A stretch of DNA of 19,219 bases from positions 27,142 to 46,360 of the forward strand of contig DCUS01000107.1 in the NCBI GenBank assembly GCA_002327885.1, written 5' to 3'. The DNA comes from Syntrophaceae bacterium UBA2208. GTDB taxonomy: Bacteria; Desulfobacterota; BSN033; UBA1163. Positions 6,765 through 14,275 of this stretch are shown one piece after another (positions within the stretch are counted from its first letter, which is position 1; each line of letters starts with the position of its first letter). The notes beneath the pieces were generated by a model. The model had not been told where the DNA came from. It searched no databases and saw only the letters and a list, made by a program, of their open reading frames with translations. The position numbers and the translations under genes were made by a program.

Positions 6765-7924
6765 AGCGTTTGTCCATCCTGGGCTCGACAGGTTCGATTG
6801 GTGTGAATACCCTTCAAATCGTCAGTCAATTTCCTGAACAGTTTGAGGTGGTCAGTCTTTCCGCCGGCCTGAACATGCAGCTTCTCAAGCAACAAATCTT
6901 TCAATTTCGACCGAAGTTGGTTTCGGTTCTCAATAAAGAATTATCCGGAGCCCTCCGAAAAGAACTGCCTCATCTTCCCATTGAAATCGTGCACGGAGTG
7001 GAGGGGCTTATTCGGGTAGCCACTCACCCGGAAGTGGATCAGGTCGTTTCCGCCATTGTGGGCGCAGTGGGTCTCATCCCCACCCTCGCCGCCATCAAGA
7101 CTGGAAAAACCATTGCTTTGGCAAACAAAGAGCCTCTGGTCATGGCGGGAAAGATTGTGATGGAGGAGGCCAAGCAGAATCATGCCCAGATTCTCCCTGT
7201 GGACAGTGAACACAGTGCCATCTTCCAGGCATTGCTCGGCCACCAGAGAGAGGATGTCCATCGCCTCGTCCTCACTGCCTCGGGAGGTCCTTTCCTCAAC
7301 CTATCTCTCGCCAAGCTCCAGGATGTCAGCGTGAAAGAAGCTCTCCACCACCCCAATTGGGAGATGGGGAAAAAGGTGACGATCGATTCGGCCTCACTCA
7401 TGAACAAAGGATTGGAAGTCATCGAAGCGCACTGGCTATTTGACATCCCCGTCGAAAAAATTTCGGTTCTGATCCATCCTCAAAGCGTTGTCCACTCAAT
7501 GGTTGAATATGTGGATGGCTCGATCGTTGCTCAGATGGGAATACCGGACATGAAGATCCCGATCTCCTACGCCCTTTCCTTCCCCCAACGGCTCCCTCTT
7601 AACCTGCCACGACTCGATCTCTCAAGAAACAAAGCTCTCAGCTTTTTCCAACCGGACCCCGAAAGATTTCCTTGCCTCAAATTGGCTTATCAATCCATCG
7701 AGACCGGGGAGACCCTGCCGGCCATCCTCAATGCAGCCAATGAAGTGGCCGTCAACGCATTCTTGGAGGGGGCTCTCAAATTCACAGAAATTCCTGTTCT
7801 CCTCCAGAGAGTGATGCAGGAACATGAGGTGAAATCCATTCACACCATCGAAGATGTCCTGAAAGCGGACCACTGGGCCAGGGAAAGGACGAAGATCATT
7901 TTAGAAGGGAGAAAATTGTGCTAA
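6761..7924 (+). CDS. dxr: 1-deoxy-D-xylulose 5-phosphate reductoisomerase
   Basis: It converts DXP to 2-C-methyl-D-erythritol 4-phosphate with NADPH, the second step of the MEP isoprenoid pathway, which supplies IPP for UppS. The 387-residue product has the nucleotide-binding LGSTGSIG (residues 7-14), the metal-binding PVDSEHSA, and TASGGPF. KVTIDSASLMNKGLEVIEAH (20 residues) is also intact and carries substrate and metal ligands. A HPQSVVHSMVEY stretch follows. Length is normal. It begins inside the stop of cdsA and its last seven bases overlap the rseP start, so cdsA-dxr-rseP is one coupled unit. Confidence 0.97.
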   Translation: MKRLSILGSTGSIGVNTLQIVSQFPEQFEVVSLSAGLNMQLLKQQIFQFRPKLVSVLNKELSGALRKELPHLPIEIVHGVEGLIRVATHPEVDQVVSAIVGAVGLIPTLAAIKTGKTIALANKEPLVMAGKIVMEEAKQNHAQILPVDSEHSAIFQALLGHQREDVHRLVLTASGGPFLNLSLAKLQDVSVKEALHHPNWEMGKKVTIDSASLMNKGLEVIEAHWLFDIPVEKISVLIHPQSVVHSMVEYVDGSIVAQMGIPDMKIPISYALSFPQRLPLNLPRLDLSRNKALSFFQPDPERFPCLKLAYQSIETGETLPAILNAANEVAVNAFLEGALKFTEIPVLLQRVMQEHEVKSIHTIEDVLKADHWARERTKIILEGRKLC

Positions 7925-9003
7925 CCACTATCGTTTCAACGGTCATCGTTTTGGGAATTCTCGTTTTTGTCCATGAACTGGGCCACTTTTTGTTGGCTAA
8001 AAAATTGGGCGTCGGGGTGCTCACTTTTTCACTGGGATTCGGACCGAAACTGATTGGTAGAAAATTCGGTGAAACCCATTACCAGATTTCAGTCTTCCCC
8101 CTGGGAGGATTCGTTAAACTCACCGGGGAAAATCCTGAAGAAGAAGTAAAGGAAGAAGATCGGCGTCGTTCCTATTCACTTGCTCCCATATGGAAAAGAG
8201 CTTTGATCATAGGCTCTGGCCCCTTTTTCAATTTCTTCCTCGCCATCCTGATTTTCTCCCTGATCAATATCTTCGTCGGAATTCCTCTCCCTCCTTCCTC
8301 AAGGGTTGGAGAAATCAGCCCCGGCCTCCCCGCTGAGAGCGCAGGTTTAAAAAAAGGGGATACCATCTTGTCTATTGATGGAGTGGCGATAGACAAATGG
8401 GATGACCTTTCAAAAATCATTCGAGGGAGCCAAGGGAAGGAACTTCTTCTTAAAGTAAAGCGCAATGATGAGGCTTTTGAGATCAAAGTAACCCCAAACC
8501 CTTCCACTCAAAAAAATCTATTTGGCGAAGAGGTTCAAACGTTTATTATTGGAATCACCCCGTTCGATGAGGTCGCCGTCCAGAAAGTCAATCCGGTCAC
8601 TGCTTTGGGTACCGGAATCCTTCAAACCTGGCAGGGAATCCAATTGACAGTGTTAGGGATTGTAAAAATTATTCAAAGAGTGATCCCGGCAAAAGAGATC
8701 GGAAGCCCTATTATGATTGCTAAATTAGCTGGGGAGCAGGCAAGAAAAGGTATTCTGAGCCTGGCTCTTTTCACGGCCATTATCAGCATCAACCTTGGAC
8801 TCATCAACCTCTTCCCCATCCCTATTCTTGATGGAGGTCATTTCCTTTTTTTAGGATTGGAAGCCATCTTGCGGAGACCTCTCAGCATCAAAAAAATGGA
8901 GATCGCGCAACAGGTTGGCCTCATCTTCATTATCTTTCTAATGCTCTTTGCCATCTATAATGATCTGATCCGTTACTTCTTCCCGGGAGGCTTTGGGTTC
9001 TGA
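7918..9003 (+). CDS. rseP: Site-2 protease RseP (intramembrane zinc metalloprotease)
   Basis: An inner-membrane protease of the S2P family. In relatives it cleaves anti-sigma factors such as RseA after an initial periplasmic cut, releasing the envelope-stress sigma factor. The 361-residue product has the active-site HELGH at residues 19-23 in the first membrane segment. One PDZ domain lies at about residues 120-190 (SAGLKKGDTILSIDG). The third metal ligand is D305 in PILDGGH, followed by a last membrane helix. E. coli RseP has two PDZ domains; the single-PDZ form is common in other phyla. The start is GTG at 7918, preceded by AGGGAG, and it overlaps the end of dxr by seven bases. No anti-sigma or sigma gene is in the window. 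Confidence 0.95.
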   Translation: MLTTIVSTVIVLGILVFVHELGHFLLAKKLGVGVLTFSLGFGPKLIGRKFGETHYQISVFPLGGFVKLTGENPEEEVKEEDRRRSYSLAPIWKRALIIGSGPFFNFFLAILIFSLINIFVGIPLPPSSRVGEISPGLPAESAGLKKGDTILSIDGVAIDKWDDLSKIIRGSQGKELLLKVKRNDEAFEIKVTPNPSTQKNLFGEEVQTFIIGITPFDEVAVQKVNPVTALGTGILQTWQGIQLTVLGIVKIIQRVIPAKEIGSPIMIAKLAGEQARKGILSLALFTAIISINLGLINLFPIPILDGGHFLFLGLEAILRRPLSIKKMEIAQQVGLIFIIFLMLFAIYNDLIRYFFPGGFGF

Positions 9004-9016
9004 AATATATCAACTC

Positions 9017-9042
9017 CCCCTCTCCCTCTGATGGGAGAGGGG
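9017..9042. repeat. GC-rich hairpin just before tsaB
   Basis: CCCCTCTCCC (9017-9026) and GGGAGAGGGG (9033-9042) form a perfect 10-bp stem with loop TCTGAT. The sequence resembles dispersed C/T-rich palindromes seen between genes in many proteobacterial genomes. It directly abuts the purine-rich tsaB ribosome binding site and has no U-tract. It may therefore stabilise RNA ends or tune translation rather than terminate. Confidence 0.6.
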
Positions 9043-9060
9043 CGGGGGGAGGGAGAACAA

Positions 9061-9759
9061 ATGAAGGTGCTGGGAATCGATACCTCCACCTCGTGTGGGA
9101 GCGTGGGATTAATGGACAATGGAGAAGTTGTCTCCGATTACCTTCTTAACATCCGGTTGACTCATTCGGAGAGGCTTCTCGGAGCGATTGAACTTGTTCT
9201 CAGAGAAGCTCGATGTCCTATTGAAACTCTCGATGGATGGGCAATTTCACTCGGACCGGGTTCTTTTACAGGATTAAGAATCGGTATAAGCACGATAAAA
9301 GGATTGGCCTTTGCCACCGGAAAACCTGTGGCGGGTGTTTCCACCCTTGATGTTCTGGCTTCTCAGATCGCAACCACTCCTTACCTCATCTGCCCGATCC
9401 TGGATGCCAGGAAGCAGGAAGTCTATACCGCTTTTTATCGTTATGAAAAAAGGGAGTCCCTCAAACGGTTATCCCCCTATCAGGCCATTCGCCCGGAAGA
9501 CCTTATCAAACAAATAGATGAGCAAACCATTTTCCTCGGTAATGGTGTAATGGTCTATAAGGACTTTCTCCAATCTTCTCTGTCCTCCACAGCCATCTTC
9601 CCGCCTCCTCATCTCCATTTCTGTCATGGATCAATGGTGGCAGAATTGGGGTCTAAACTTCTTGAAAAAGGAGAAGGTTCGGACCTGGCGACCCTTGCCC
9701 CTACTTATATTCGACTCTCAGAAGCTGAAATAAAATGGCAAGAGCCTCGTTCCAATTGA
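9061..9759 (+). CDS. tsaB: tRNA threonylcarbamoyladenosine (t6A37) biosynthesis protein TsaB
   Basis: TsaB is the inactive Kae1/ASKHA-fold partner that dimerises with TsaD to make t6A at position 37 of ANN-decoding tRNAs. The 232-residue product opens MKVLGIDTSTSCGSVGL and has LTHSERLL, the family motif SLGPGSFTGLRIG (about residues 64-76), IKGLAFATGKPV and a central PILDARKQEVYTAFY. Start 9061 has GGGAGG six to fourteen bases upstream. An in-frame ATG at 9031 would lie in the hairpin loop and add only low-complexity Gly/Glu residues, so it is rejected. It follows rseP by 57 bases. TsaD and TsaE are not in the window. The tRNA-Asn(GUU) of this window is a predicted t6A substrate. Confidence 0.93.
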   Translation: MKVLGIDTSTSCGSVGLMDNGEVVSDYLLNIRLTHSERLLGAIELVLREARCPIETLDGWAISLGPGSFTGLRIGISTIKGLAFATGKPVAGVSTLDVLASQIATTPYLICPILDARKQEVYTAFYRYEKRESLKRLSPYQAIRPEDLIKQIDEQTIFLGNGVMVYKDFLQSSLSSTAIFPPPHLHFCHGSMVAELGSKLLEKGEGSDLATLAPTYIRLSEAEIKWQEPRSN

Positions 9760-9873
9760 CAAACTGAGTTGATTATATTAGGCTTTTCTATTAAACTAAT
9801 GTATTATAATGAAGTGTGAAGGACCACGTGCAAAAAATATCTTTAAGCTTTTGAAAGTGACACTATGCTCTAT

Positions 9874-9916
9874 GCCTGCCTGCCGAAGGTTGAGTTGTAC
9901 CGTAGGCAGGCCTGCC
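9874..9916. repeat. Palindromic intergenic element upstream of the DUF465 gene
   Basis: GCCTGCCT (9874-9881) pairs with AGGCAGGC (9904-9911), and an inner GGT/ACC pair (9888-9890 with 9899-9901) tops the stem. The right side also forms a 12-bp perfect palindrome, GGCAGGCCTGCC (9905-9916), followed by seven A. The 9760-9970 gap also holds a TATAAT at 9805-9810 with no good -35. No gene is seen in it. Confidence 0.55.
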
Positions 9917-9970
9917 CGACAAAAAAATCTATCTTAGTGGGGTTTTGCGATTTTCTGAATGGGGGATAAA

Positions 9971-10189
9971 ATGACCACCAGAGAGGAAGAGTTGATTGAA
10001 CGGCTGATGAAGGAAAATGAAGAATTCTTAAAAGCTAAACAGTCACATGGTGAACTTTCGAAACAATTGGAAGAATTGGAGAAGAAGCCTTTTCTCACTC
10101 CCCAGGAAGAGATGGAAATAAAAATCATTAAAAAGAAGAAACTATCATTTAAAGACCAGATGGAAAAAATTCTAATACAATATCGATAG
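9971..10189 (+). CDS. DUF465 (YdcH-like) small coiled-coil protein
   Basis: A 72-residue, highly charged protein, almost entirely helical with heptad-like spacing: EEELIERLMKENEEF, ELSKQLEELEKKPFLTPQEE, then KIIKKKKLSFKDQMEKIL. This layout (acidic helix, a LTPQEE turn, then a Lys-rich helix) is that of the DUF465 family, whose role is unknown. ATG 9971 is chosen because GGGGG lies five bases upstream. The ATG at 9959 would place that SD inside the gene. It stands alone between tsaB and ilvB, separated from both by repeat-bearing gaps, so it is probably its own transcript or the first gene of the ilv transcript. Confidence 0.8.
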   Translation: MTTREEELIERLMKENEEFLKAKQSHGELSKQLEELEKKPFLTPQEEMEIKIIKKKKLSFKDQMEKILIQYR

Positions 10190-10194
10190 AAGAC

Positions 10195-10294
10195 TGGAAT
10201 GATGGAATGTTGGCATAATGGAATAATGGGGAAGAACAAAAATGAATCAGATTTTTCTTGGTTTAACCCAACATTCCAGTATTCCATTATTCCA
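10195..10294. repeat. Palindromic element A before ilvB
   Basis: The left arm 10195-10213 (TGGAATGATGGAATGTTGG) and right arm 10268-10286 are inverted copies with 17 of 19 matches, ten of them contiguous. Between them lie further TGGAATAATGG-type units and a small A/T-rich inner hairpin (AAAAAT with ATTTTT). It is built from the same TGGAAT units as element B at 12000-12090. It looks like a dispersed REP-like element. Confidence 0.7.
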
Positions 10295-10306
10295 ATGGGT
10301 TATTAA
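10202..10306 (+). CDS. Possible 34-codon ORF inside element A, abutting ilvB
   Basis: ATG 10202 opens a 34-codon frame beginning MECWHNGIM and ending IIPMGY. Its TAA (10304-10306) is immediately followed by the ilvB ATG at 10307. It starts in the repeat and crosses it entirely. No strong SD is present (only AAGACTGGA upstream). It is not a classical ilv attenuator peptide: there is no run of Ile, Val or Leu codons. It resembles the frame at 11999 in its start (MECW then N) and its IP-containing end. It may be chance, or may deliver ribosomes to ilvB, which itself lacks an SD. Confidence 0.3.
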   Translation: MECWHNGIMGKNKNESDFSWFNPTFQYSIIPMGY

Positions 10307-11995
10307 ATGAAGAAGACCGGTTCCCAGATCATTGTTGAATGTTTAAAAAAAGAAGGCGTGGATCTCATTTTCAATTACCCAGGTGGAGCGGTTCTTCCTC
10401 TCTTTGATGAACTTCACAATGCTCCATTCCGTCAGGTCTTGGTCCGACATGAACAGGCTGCGGTTCATGCGGCAGACGGATATGCGCGTGCCACGGGAAA
10501 AGTGGGGGTGGTGTTGGTCACTTCCGGACCTGGAGCGACCAATACGGTGACAGGGATTGCTACCGCCTTTATGGATTCTGTCCCGATCGTTGTTATGTCG
10601 GGTCAAGTCCCTACCCTTCTGATCGGGAACGATGCCTTCCAGGAAGCGGATATCATCGGAATCACCAGACCCTGCACGAAACATAATTATCTTGTCAAAG
10701 ACACCAAAGATTTACCCCGAATCTTGAAAGAAGCCTTTTATATAGCCCGAAGCGGAAGACCCGGACCGGTTCTGATCGATCTCCCCAAGGATATTTTGGT
10801 CAATTCCGCTGAACTGAAATATCCGGAAAAAGTCTTTATCCGCGGTTACCAGCCCACCTACGAAGGGCATCTTGGGCAAATTCAGAGAGCGATCAAGCTC
10901 ATGCTGAAATCCAAAAAGCCTCTCCTCTATGTCGGAGGCGGGATCATTTCCTCAAATGCATCGAGGGAACTCACCCTGTTTGCAGAAAAGCTTGGGATTC
11001 CTGTTGCGATGACCCTGATGGGGTTGGGGAGCTTCCCCGGAAATCATGCTCTTTCATTGGGCATGCTGGGAATGCATGGAACCTATTGGGCCAATATGGC
11101 CGTCATGGAGTCCGATCTCCTCATCGCTATCGGCTCTCGTTTTGATGATCGCGTAACCGGGAAAATTGAGGCCTTTGCTCCCCAGGCAAAAATCATTCAT
11201 ATCGATATCGATCCGACTTCCATCAGCAAAAATGTGAGAGTGGATCTTCCCATTGTGGGGGACTGTAAAAGGATTCTGTTGAAAATTCTCTCCCTTCTCG
11301 AAAAGGAGGACATCCCTTCCTTCAAAGCAGGGCTGGACAAATGGCATCGCCAAATCGAAAAATTCAAAGCCATCCATAATATGGATTATGACCAGAAAGA
11401 GAGCATCAAACCCCAATATGTCATCGAAAAGATTTTTGAACTGACCAAGGGCGACGCCATCATCTCCACGGAGGTGGGCCAAAACCAGATGTGGACAGCT
11501 CAGTACTTTCCGTTTCTCAAACCGAGGACCTTACTGACATCAGGAGGACTGGGGACGATGGGCTATGGACTGCCCGCAGCCATGGGCGCGCAGGCGGCCT
11601 ATCCGAACAAGCTGGTCATCGATATTTCAGGGGATGGGAGTTTTCAAATGAACTCTCAGGAATTGGCCACTATTGTTCAGTACCGCATGCCGGTCAAAGT
11701 AGTCATCCTGAACAATGGGTACCTTGGTATGATAAGACAGTGGCAGGAATTCTTCTACGGGAAGCGCTATGCATCATCCTGCCTGGAAGGGACCTCTCCT
11801 GATTTTGTCAAACTGGCCGACGCTTATGGAGCCGTTGGTTTCAGAACAAATAAACCGGAGGAGGTCATCCCCATACTCAAAAAGGCATTCTCGATTCCCG
11901 AGCCCGTGATTATCGATTTGATCATCGATCCCGAGGAAAATGTCTATCCCATGGTTCCGGCAGGAGAAGCGCTCAATCAGATGAGACTGGTATAA
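10307..11995 (+). CDS. ilvB: Acetolactate synthase large (catalytic) subunit
   Basis: A TPP- and FAD-dependent enzyme that joins two pyruvates, or pyruvate and 2-ketobutyrate, in the first common step of valine, leucine and isoleucine synthesis. The 562-residue product has the N-terminal Pyr domain with catalytic Glu49 (RHEQAAVHAADGYARATG), the central FAD domain, and a C-terminal TPP motif. That motif starts at GDG 442-444 and ends at NN 469-470. Length is normal for biosynthetic IlvB/IlvI. No clear Shine-Dalgarno precedes ATG 10307; only GGG is seen eight bases upstream. The preceding 34-codon frame stops at the base before it, which hints at re-initiation. The regulatory subunit gene follows after a palindromic gap of 125 bases. 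Confidence 0.96.
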   Translation: MKKTGSQIIVECLKKEGVDLIFNYPGGAVLPLFDELHNAPFRQVLVRHEQAAVHAADGYARATGKVGVVLVTSGPGATNTVTGIATAFMDSVPIVVMSGQVPTLLIGNDAFQEADIIGITRPCTKHNYLVKDTKDLPRILKEAFYIARSGRPGPVLIDLPKDILVNSAELKYPEKVFIRGYQPTYEGHLGQIQRAIKLMLKSKKPLLYVGGGIISSNASRELTLFAEKLGIPVAMTLMGLGSFPGNHALSLGMLGMHGTYWANMAVMESDLLIAIGSRFDDRVTGKIEAFAPQAKIIHIDIDPTSISKNVRVDLPIVGDCKRILLKILSLLEKEDIPSFKAGLDKWHRQIEKFKAIHNMDYDQKESIKPQYVIEKIFELTKGDAIISTEVGQNQMWTAQYFPFLKPRTLLTSGGLGTMGYGLPAAMGAQAAYPNKLVIDISGDGSFQMNSQELATIVQYRMPVKVVILNNGYLGMIRQWQEFFYGKRYASSCLEGTSPDFVKLADAYGAVGFRTNKPEEVIPILKKAFSIPEPVIIDLIIDPEENVYPMVPAGEALNQMRLV

Positions 11996-11998
11996 AAC

Positions 11999-12124
11999 AT
12001 GGAATGTTGGAATAACGAAATATTGGAAGAATGGGTTTCCCAGCTTGATTTTTACCCATTACTCCATCATTTCCGTATTCCATTCTTCCAAAAAGATTCT
12101 TCCCTAAAGTTAAAATTATTATGA
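11999..12124 (+). CDS. Possible 41-codon ORF inside element B, overlapping ilvN start
   Basis: ATG 11999, three bases after the ilvB stop, opens a 41-codon frame beginning MECWNNEILEEW and ending KLKLL. It stops at TGA 12122-12124, an ATGA overlap with the ilvN start at 12121. It reads through the palindrome and 30 further bases. No SD is visible, so translation would depend on coupling to ilvB termination. Its start parallels that of the frame at 10202. The exact fit between ilvB and ilvN is the main argument; no known family is recognised. Confidence 0.3.
   Translation: MECWNNEILEEWVSQLDFYPLLHHFRIPFFQKDSSLKLKLL
12000..12090. repeat. Palindromic element B between ilvB and ilvN
   Basis: The left arm 12000-12036 and right arm 12054-12090 are 37-base inverted copies with 28 matches and a 17-base loop, so the RNA could form a long imperfect hairpin. 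The arms are chains of TGGAAT/TGGAAG units ending in ATGGGT, like element A before ilvB. There is no T-tract after the stem. Confidence 0.7.
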
Positions 12125-12621
12125 GACATGTCATTACCCTTTTAGTCGAAAATGAATTTGGCGTCCTGACTCGAGTGGCAGGGCTCTTCAGCGGCAGGGG
12201 CTTTAATATTGAAAGCCTGTGTGTGGCGGAAACCCTGGACCCGACTGTCTCGACGGTGACCATTGTCACCCGTGGCGATGACCAGATCCTCGAACAGGTG
12301 CTGAAGCAATTGAACAAATTGATTTCGGTGATTAAGGTCGTGGATCTTATTGAAAAGGATTTCGTCGAGAGGGAGATGGTTCTGGTTAAAGTTTCAGCGA
12401 CCTCTGAGACACGTGAGGAAATTCTCAGAGTGGCCGATATTTTCAGAGGGAAGGTAGTTGATGTTGGATCCAAGACTTATACGATCGAGGTGACGGGGGA
12501 TGAGAAAAAGATCGCTGCCCTCCTTGCCCTTCTCAAACCTCTCGGCATCAAAGAATTGGTTCGCACAGGCCGTGTGGCCATGATGAGAGGAAGCAAAATC
12601 ACCACAGAGCACGGAAGTTAA
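12121..12621 (+). CDS. ilvN: Acetolactate synthase small (regulatory) subunit
   Basis: The 166-residue ACT-domain partner of IlvB, which raises activity and confers valine feedback inhibition in relatives. The N-terminal ACT domain is typical: MRHVITLLVENEFGVLTRVA, then GLFSGRGFNIESLCV (residues 21-35) and STVTIVTRGDD. The second half (LVKVSATSETREEILRVADI and GIKELVRTGRVAMMRG) is the usual C-terminal domain. Length matches the IlvH/IlvN long form. ATG 12121 has no SD and overlaps the stop of the small frame crossing element B. It is followed by ilvC after 14 bases that include AAGGAG. Confidence 0.95.
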   Translation: MRHVITLLVENEFGVLTRVAGLFSGRGFNIESLCVAETLDPTVSTVTIVTRGDDQILEQVLKQLNKLISVIKVVDLIEKDFVEREMVLVKVSATSETREEILRVADIFRGKVVDVGSKTYTIEVTGDEKKIAALLALLKPLGIKELVRTGRVAMMRGSKITTEHGS

Positions 12622-12635
12622 AAAAGGAGTCAACA

Positions 12636-13631
12636 ATGAAAATCTATTATGACAAGGATGCCAATCTCAACACCCTGAAAGGGAAAAAGATTGCCATCAT
12701 CGGCTATGGGAGCCAGGGACATGCCCAGGCCCAGAACCTCAGGGAGAGCGGTCTCCATGTTATCGTCTCCCAGAGAAAAGGGAGTGAAAATTATCAGCTT
12801 GCTGTTCGAGATGGTTTTAACCCGGTCATGGCAGCCGAAGCTGCAAAACAATGCGACCTCATTCAAATCCTCACCCAGGACCATATCCAGGCGAGACTTT
12901 ATGAAGAAGATGTTAAACCCCATCTTCACAAAGGGAAGACCCTCTTATTCTCTCACGGGTTCAATATTCATTACAGCCAGATTGTCCCTCCTAAAGAAAT
13001 CGATGTGGTAATGATTGCCCCGAAGGGTCCGGGCCATTTGGTAAGAAGAGAATTTCAAAAGGGAGCGGGCGTCCCATCTCTTCTTGCAATCCACCAAGAT
13101 TTTTCAAGAAAGGCTAAACAAACGGCCCTCGCCTATGCCAAGGGAATAGGCGCCACGCGAGCCGGCGTCATTGAAACCACCTTCAAAGAGGAGACGGAAA
13201 CAGATCTTTTTGGAGAACAATCCGTTCTCTGCGGAGGGGTATCCGAACTGATCAAGGCGGGGTTTGACACCCTGGTCGAAGCAGGGTATCATTCGGAGAT
13301 CGCTTATTTTGAATGTCTTCATGAGTTGAAACTCATCGTTGATTTGATGTATGAAGGGGGTATCTCTTACATGCGCTACTCCATCAGCGATACGGCCGAA
13401 TACGGCGACATGACCCGGGGCAAGCGGATCATTACCTCGGAGACACGCGAAGAAATGAAGCGGATCCTTAAGGAAATTCAGATGGGAAGTTTTGCAAAGG
13501 AATGGATCTTGGAAAATCAGGTGGGGCGGCCCATGTTCAATGCATTAAGAAAGAAAGAGGCGGAGCATCCGATCGAAGCCGTTGGGAAAAAACTGCGTTC
13601 CATGATGGGATGGCTCAAAGAGAAAAAGTGA
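12636..13631 (+). CDS. ilvC: Ketol-acid reductoisomerase (class I, NADPH)
   Basis: It isomerises and reduces acetolactate or acetohydroxybutyrate to the dihydroxy acid, with Mg2+ and NAD(P)H. The 331-residue product is the short class I form. The Rossmann motif GYGSQGHAQAQNL starts at residue 23, and SQRKGS in the next loop favours NADPH. LFSHGFNIH carries a Ser where relatives often have Ala. APKGPGHLVR, ETTFKEETETDLFGEQ and FECLHELKLIVDLMYEGG supply the acidic metal ligands. AAAAAAGGAG ends eight bases before the ATG. Its stop shares one base with the psd start (TGATG), so amino acid and lipid genes are one transcript. Confidence 0.97.
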   Translation: MKIYYDKDANLNTLKGKKIAIIGYGSQGHAQAQNLRESGLHVIVSQRKGSENYQLAVRDGFNPVMAAEAAKQCDLIQILTQDHIQARLYEEDVKPHLHKGKTLLFSHGFNIHYSQIVPPKEIDVVMIAPKGPGHLVRREFQKGAGVPSLLAIHQDFSRKAKQTALAYAKGIGATRAGVIETTFKEETETDLFGEQSVLCGGVSELIKAGFDTLVEAGYHSEIAYFECLHELKLIVDLMYEGGISYMRYSISDTAEYGDMTRGKRIITSETREEMKRILKEIQMGSFAKEWILENQVGRPMFNALRKKEAEHPIEAVGKKLRSMMGWLKEKK

Positions 13632-14275
13632 TGAAACAGAATCGATGGCCCATTGCGAAAGAAGGGCTTTCCTTCTTGATCCCCATGGTGGTTTTAACTA
13701 TTCTTCTGGGGATCCTGGGATGGACGGCATGGATGTATTTGGGGATTTTTCTCTCTCTGTTCATCGCTTATTTTTTTAGGAACCCGAGGAGAGAAATCCC
13801 AAACCTTCAGAACATCATCCTCTCTCCGGCAGACGGGAGGATCATCCATGTCGGGGAATGTGAGGAAGACCGTTTTTTAAAAAAGAAAACATTAAAGGTG
13901 AGTATTTTTATGTCCATCTTTGATGTCCACATTAATCGAGCGCCTGTCTCCGGAAGGGTTCTCGAGAGAAACTATCTCCCCGGCCGATTTCTGGTAGCCA
14001 GCGTGGAGAAATCGTCCCTCCTCAATGAACAGAACGCCGTCATCCTGGAAACTGAGGATCGGTTCAAAATCCTCCTGATCCAGATTGCCGGTTTCGTGGC
14101 AAGGAGGATCGTCTGTTATGCCAAAACAGGCGATCTCTTGAGGAAGGGGGAAATCTTTGGCTTGATCCGGTTTGGATCGAGGGTCGACCTCTACCTCCCC
14201 CCTGAAGTCAAACCGATTGTCAGGGTCGGACAGCACGTCAAGGGAGGGGAGTCGATCATCGGGTATCGAGCATGA
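13631..14275 (+). CDS. psd: Phosphatidylserine decarboxylase (short form), pyruvoyl enzyme
   Basis: It decarboxylates phosphatidylserine to phosphatidylethanolamine. The 214-residue proenzyme belongs to the short Psd type found in Desulfobacterota and some archaea. Two N-terminal hydrophobic stretches (about residues 15-45) anchor it. FRNPRREIP, LSPADGRI, FMSIFDVHINRAPVSG and the self-cleavage site IRFGSRVDLY follow. Cleavage is expected between G182 and S183, with S183 becoming the pyruvoyl group. FGSR replaces the LGST of the E. coli type. ATG 13631 overlaps the ilvC stop by one base. Upstream in-frame ATGs (13502, 13610) lie within ilvC. The pssA start overlaps its own stop. Confidence 0.94.
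   Translation: MKQNRWPIAKEGLSFLIPMVVLTILLGILGWTAWMYLGIFLSLFIAYFFRNPRREIPNLQNIILSPADGRIIHVGECEEDRFLKKKTLKVSIFMSIFDVHINRAPVSGRVLERNYLPGRFLVASVEKSSLLNEQNAVILETEDRFKILLIQIAGFVARRIVCYAKTGDLLRKGEIFGLIRFGSRVDLYLPPEVKPIVRVGQHVKGGESIIGYRA

Noticed and set aside
10190..10306. Classical ilv attenuator with a branched-chain leader peptide
   Set aside because: The small frame has no cluster of Ile, Val or Leu codons, and no terminator with a T-tract precedes ilvB.
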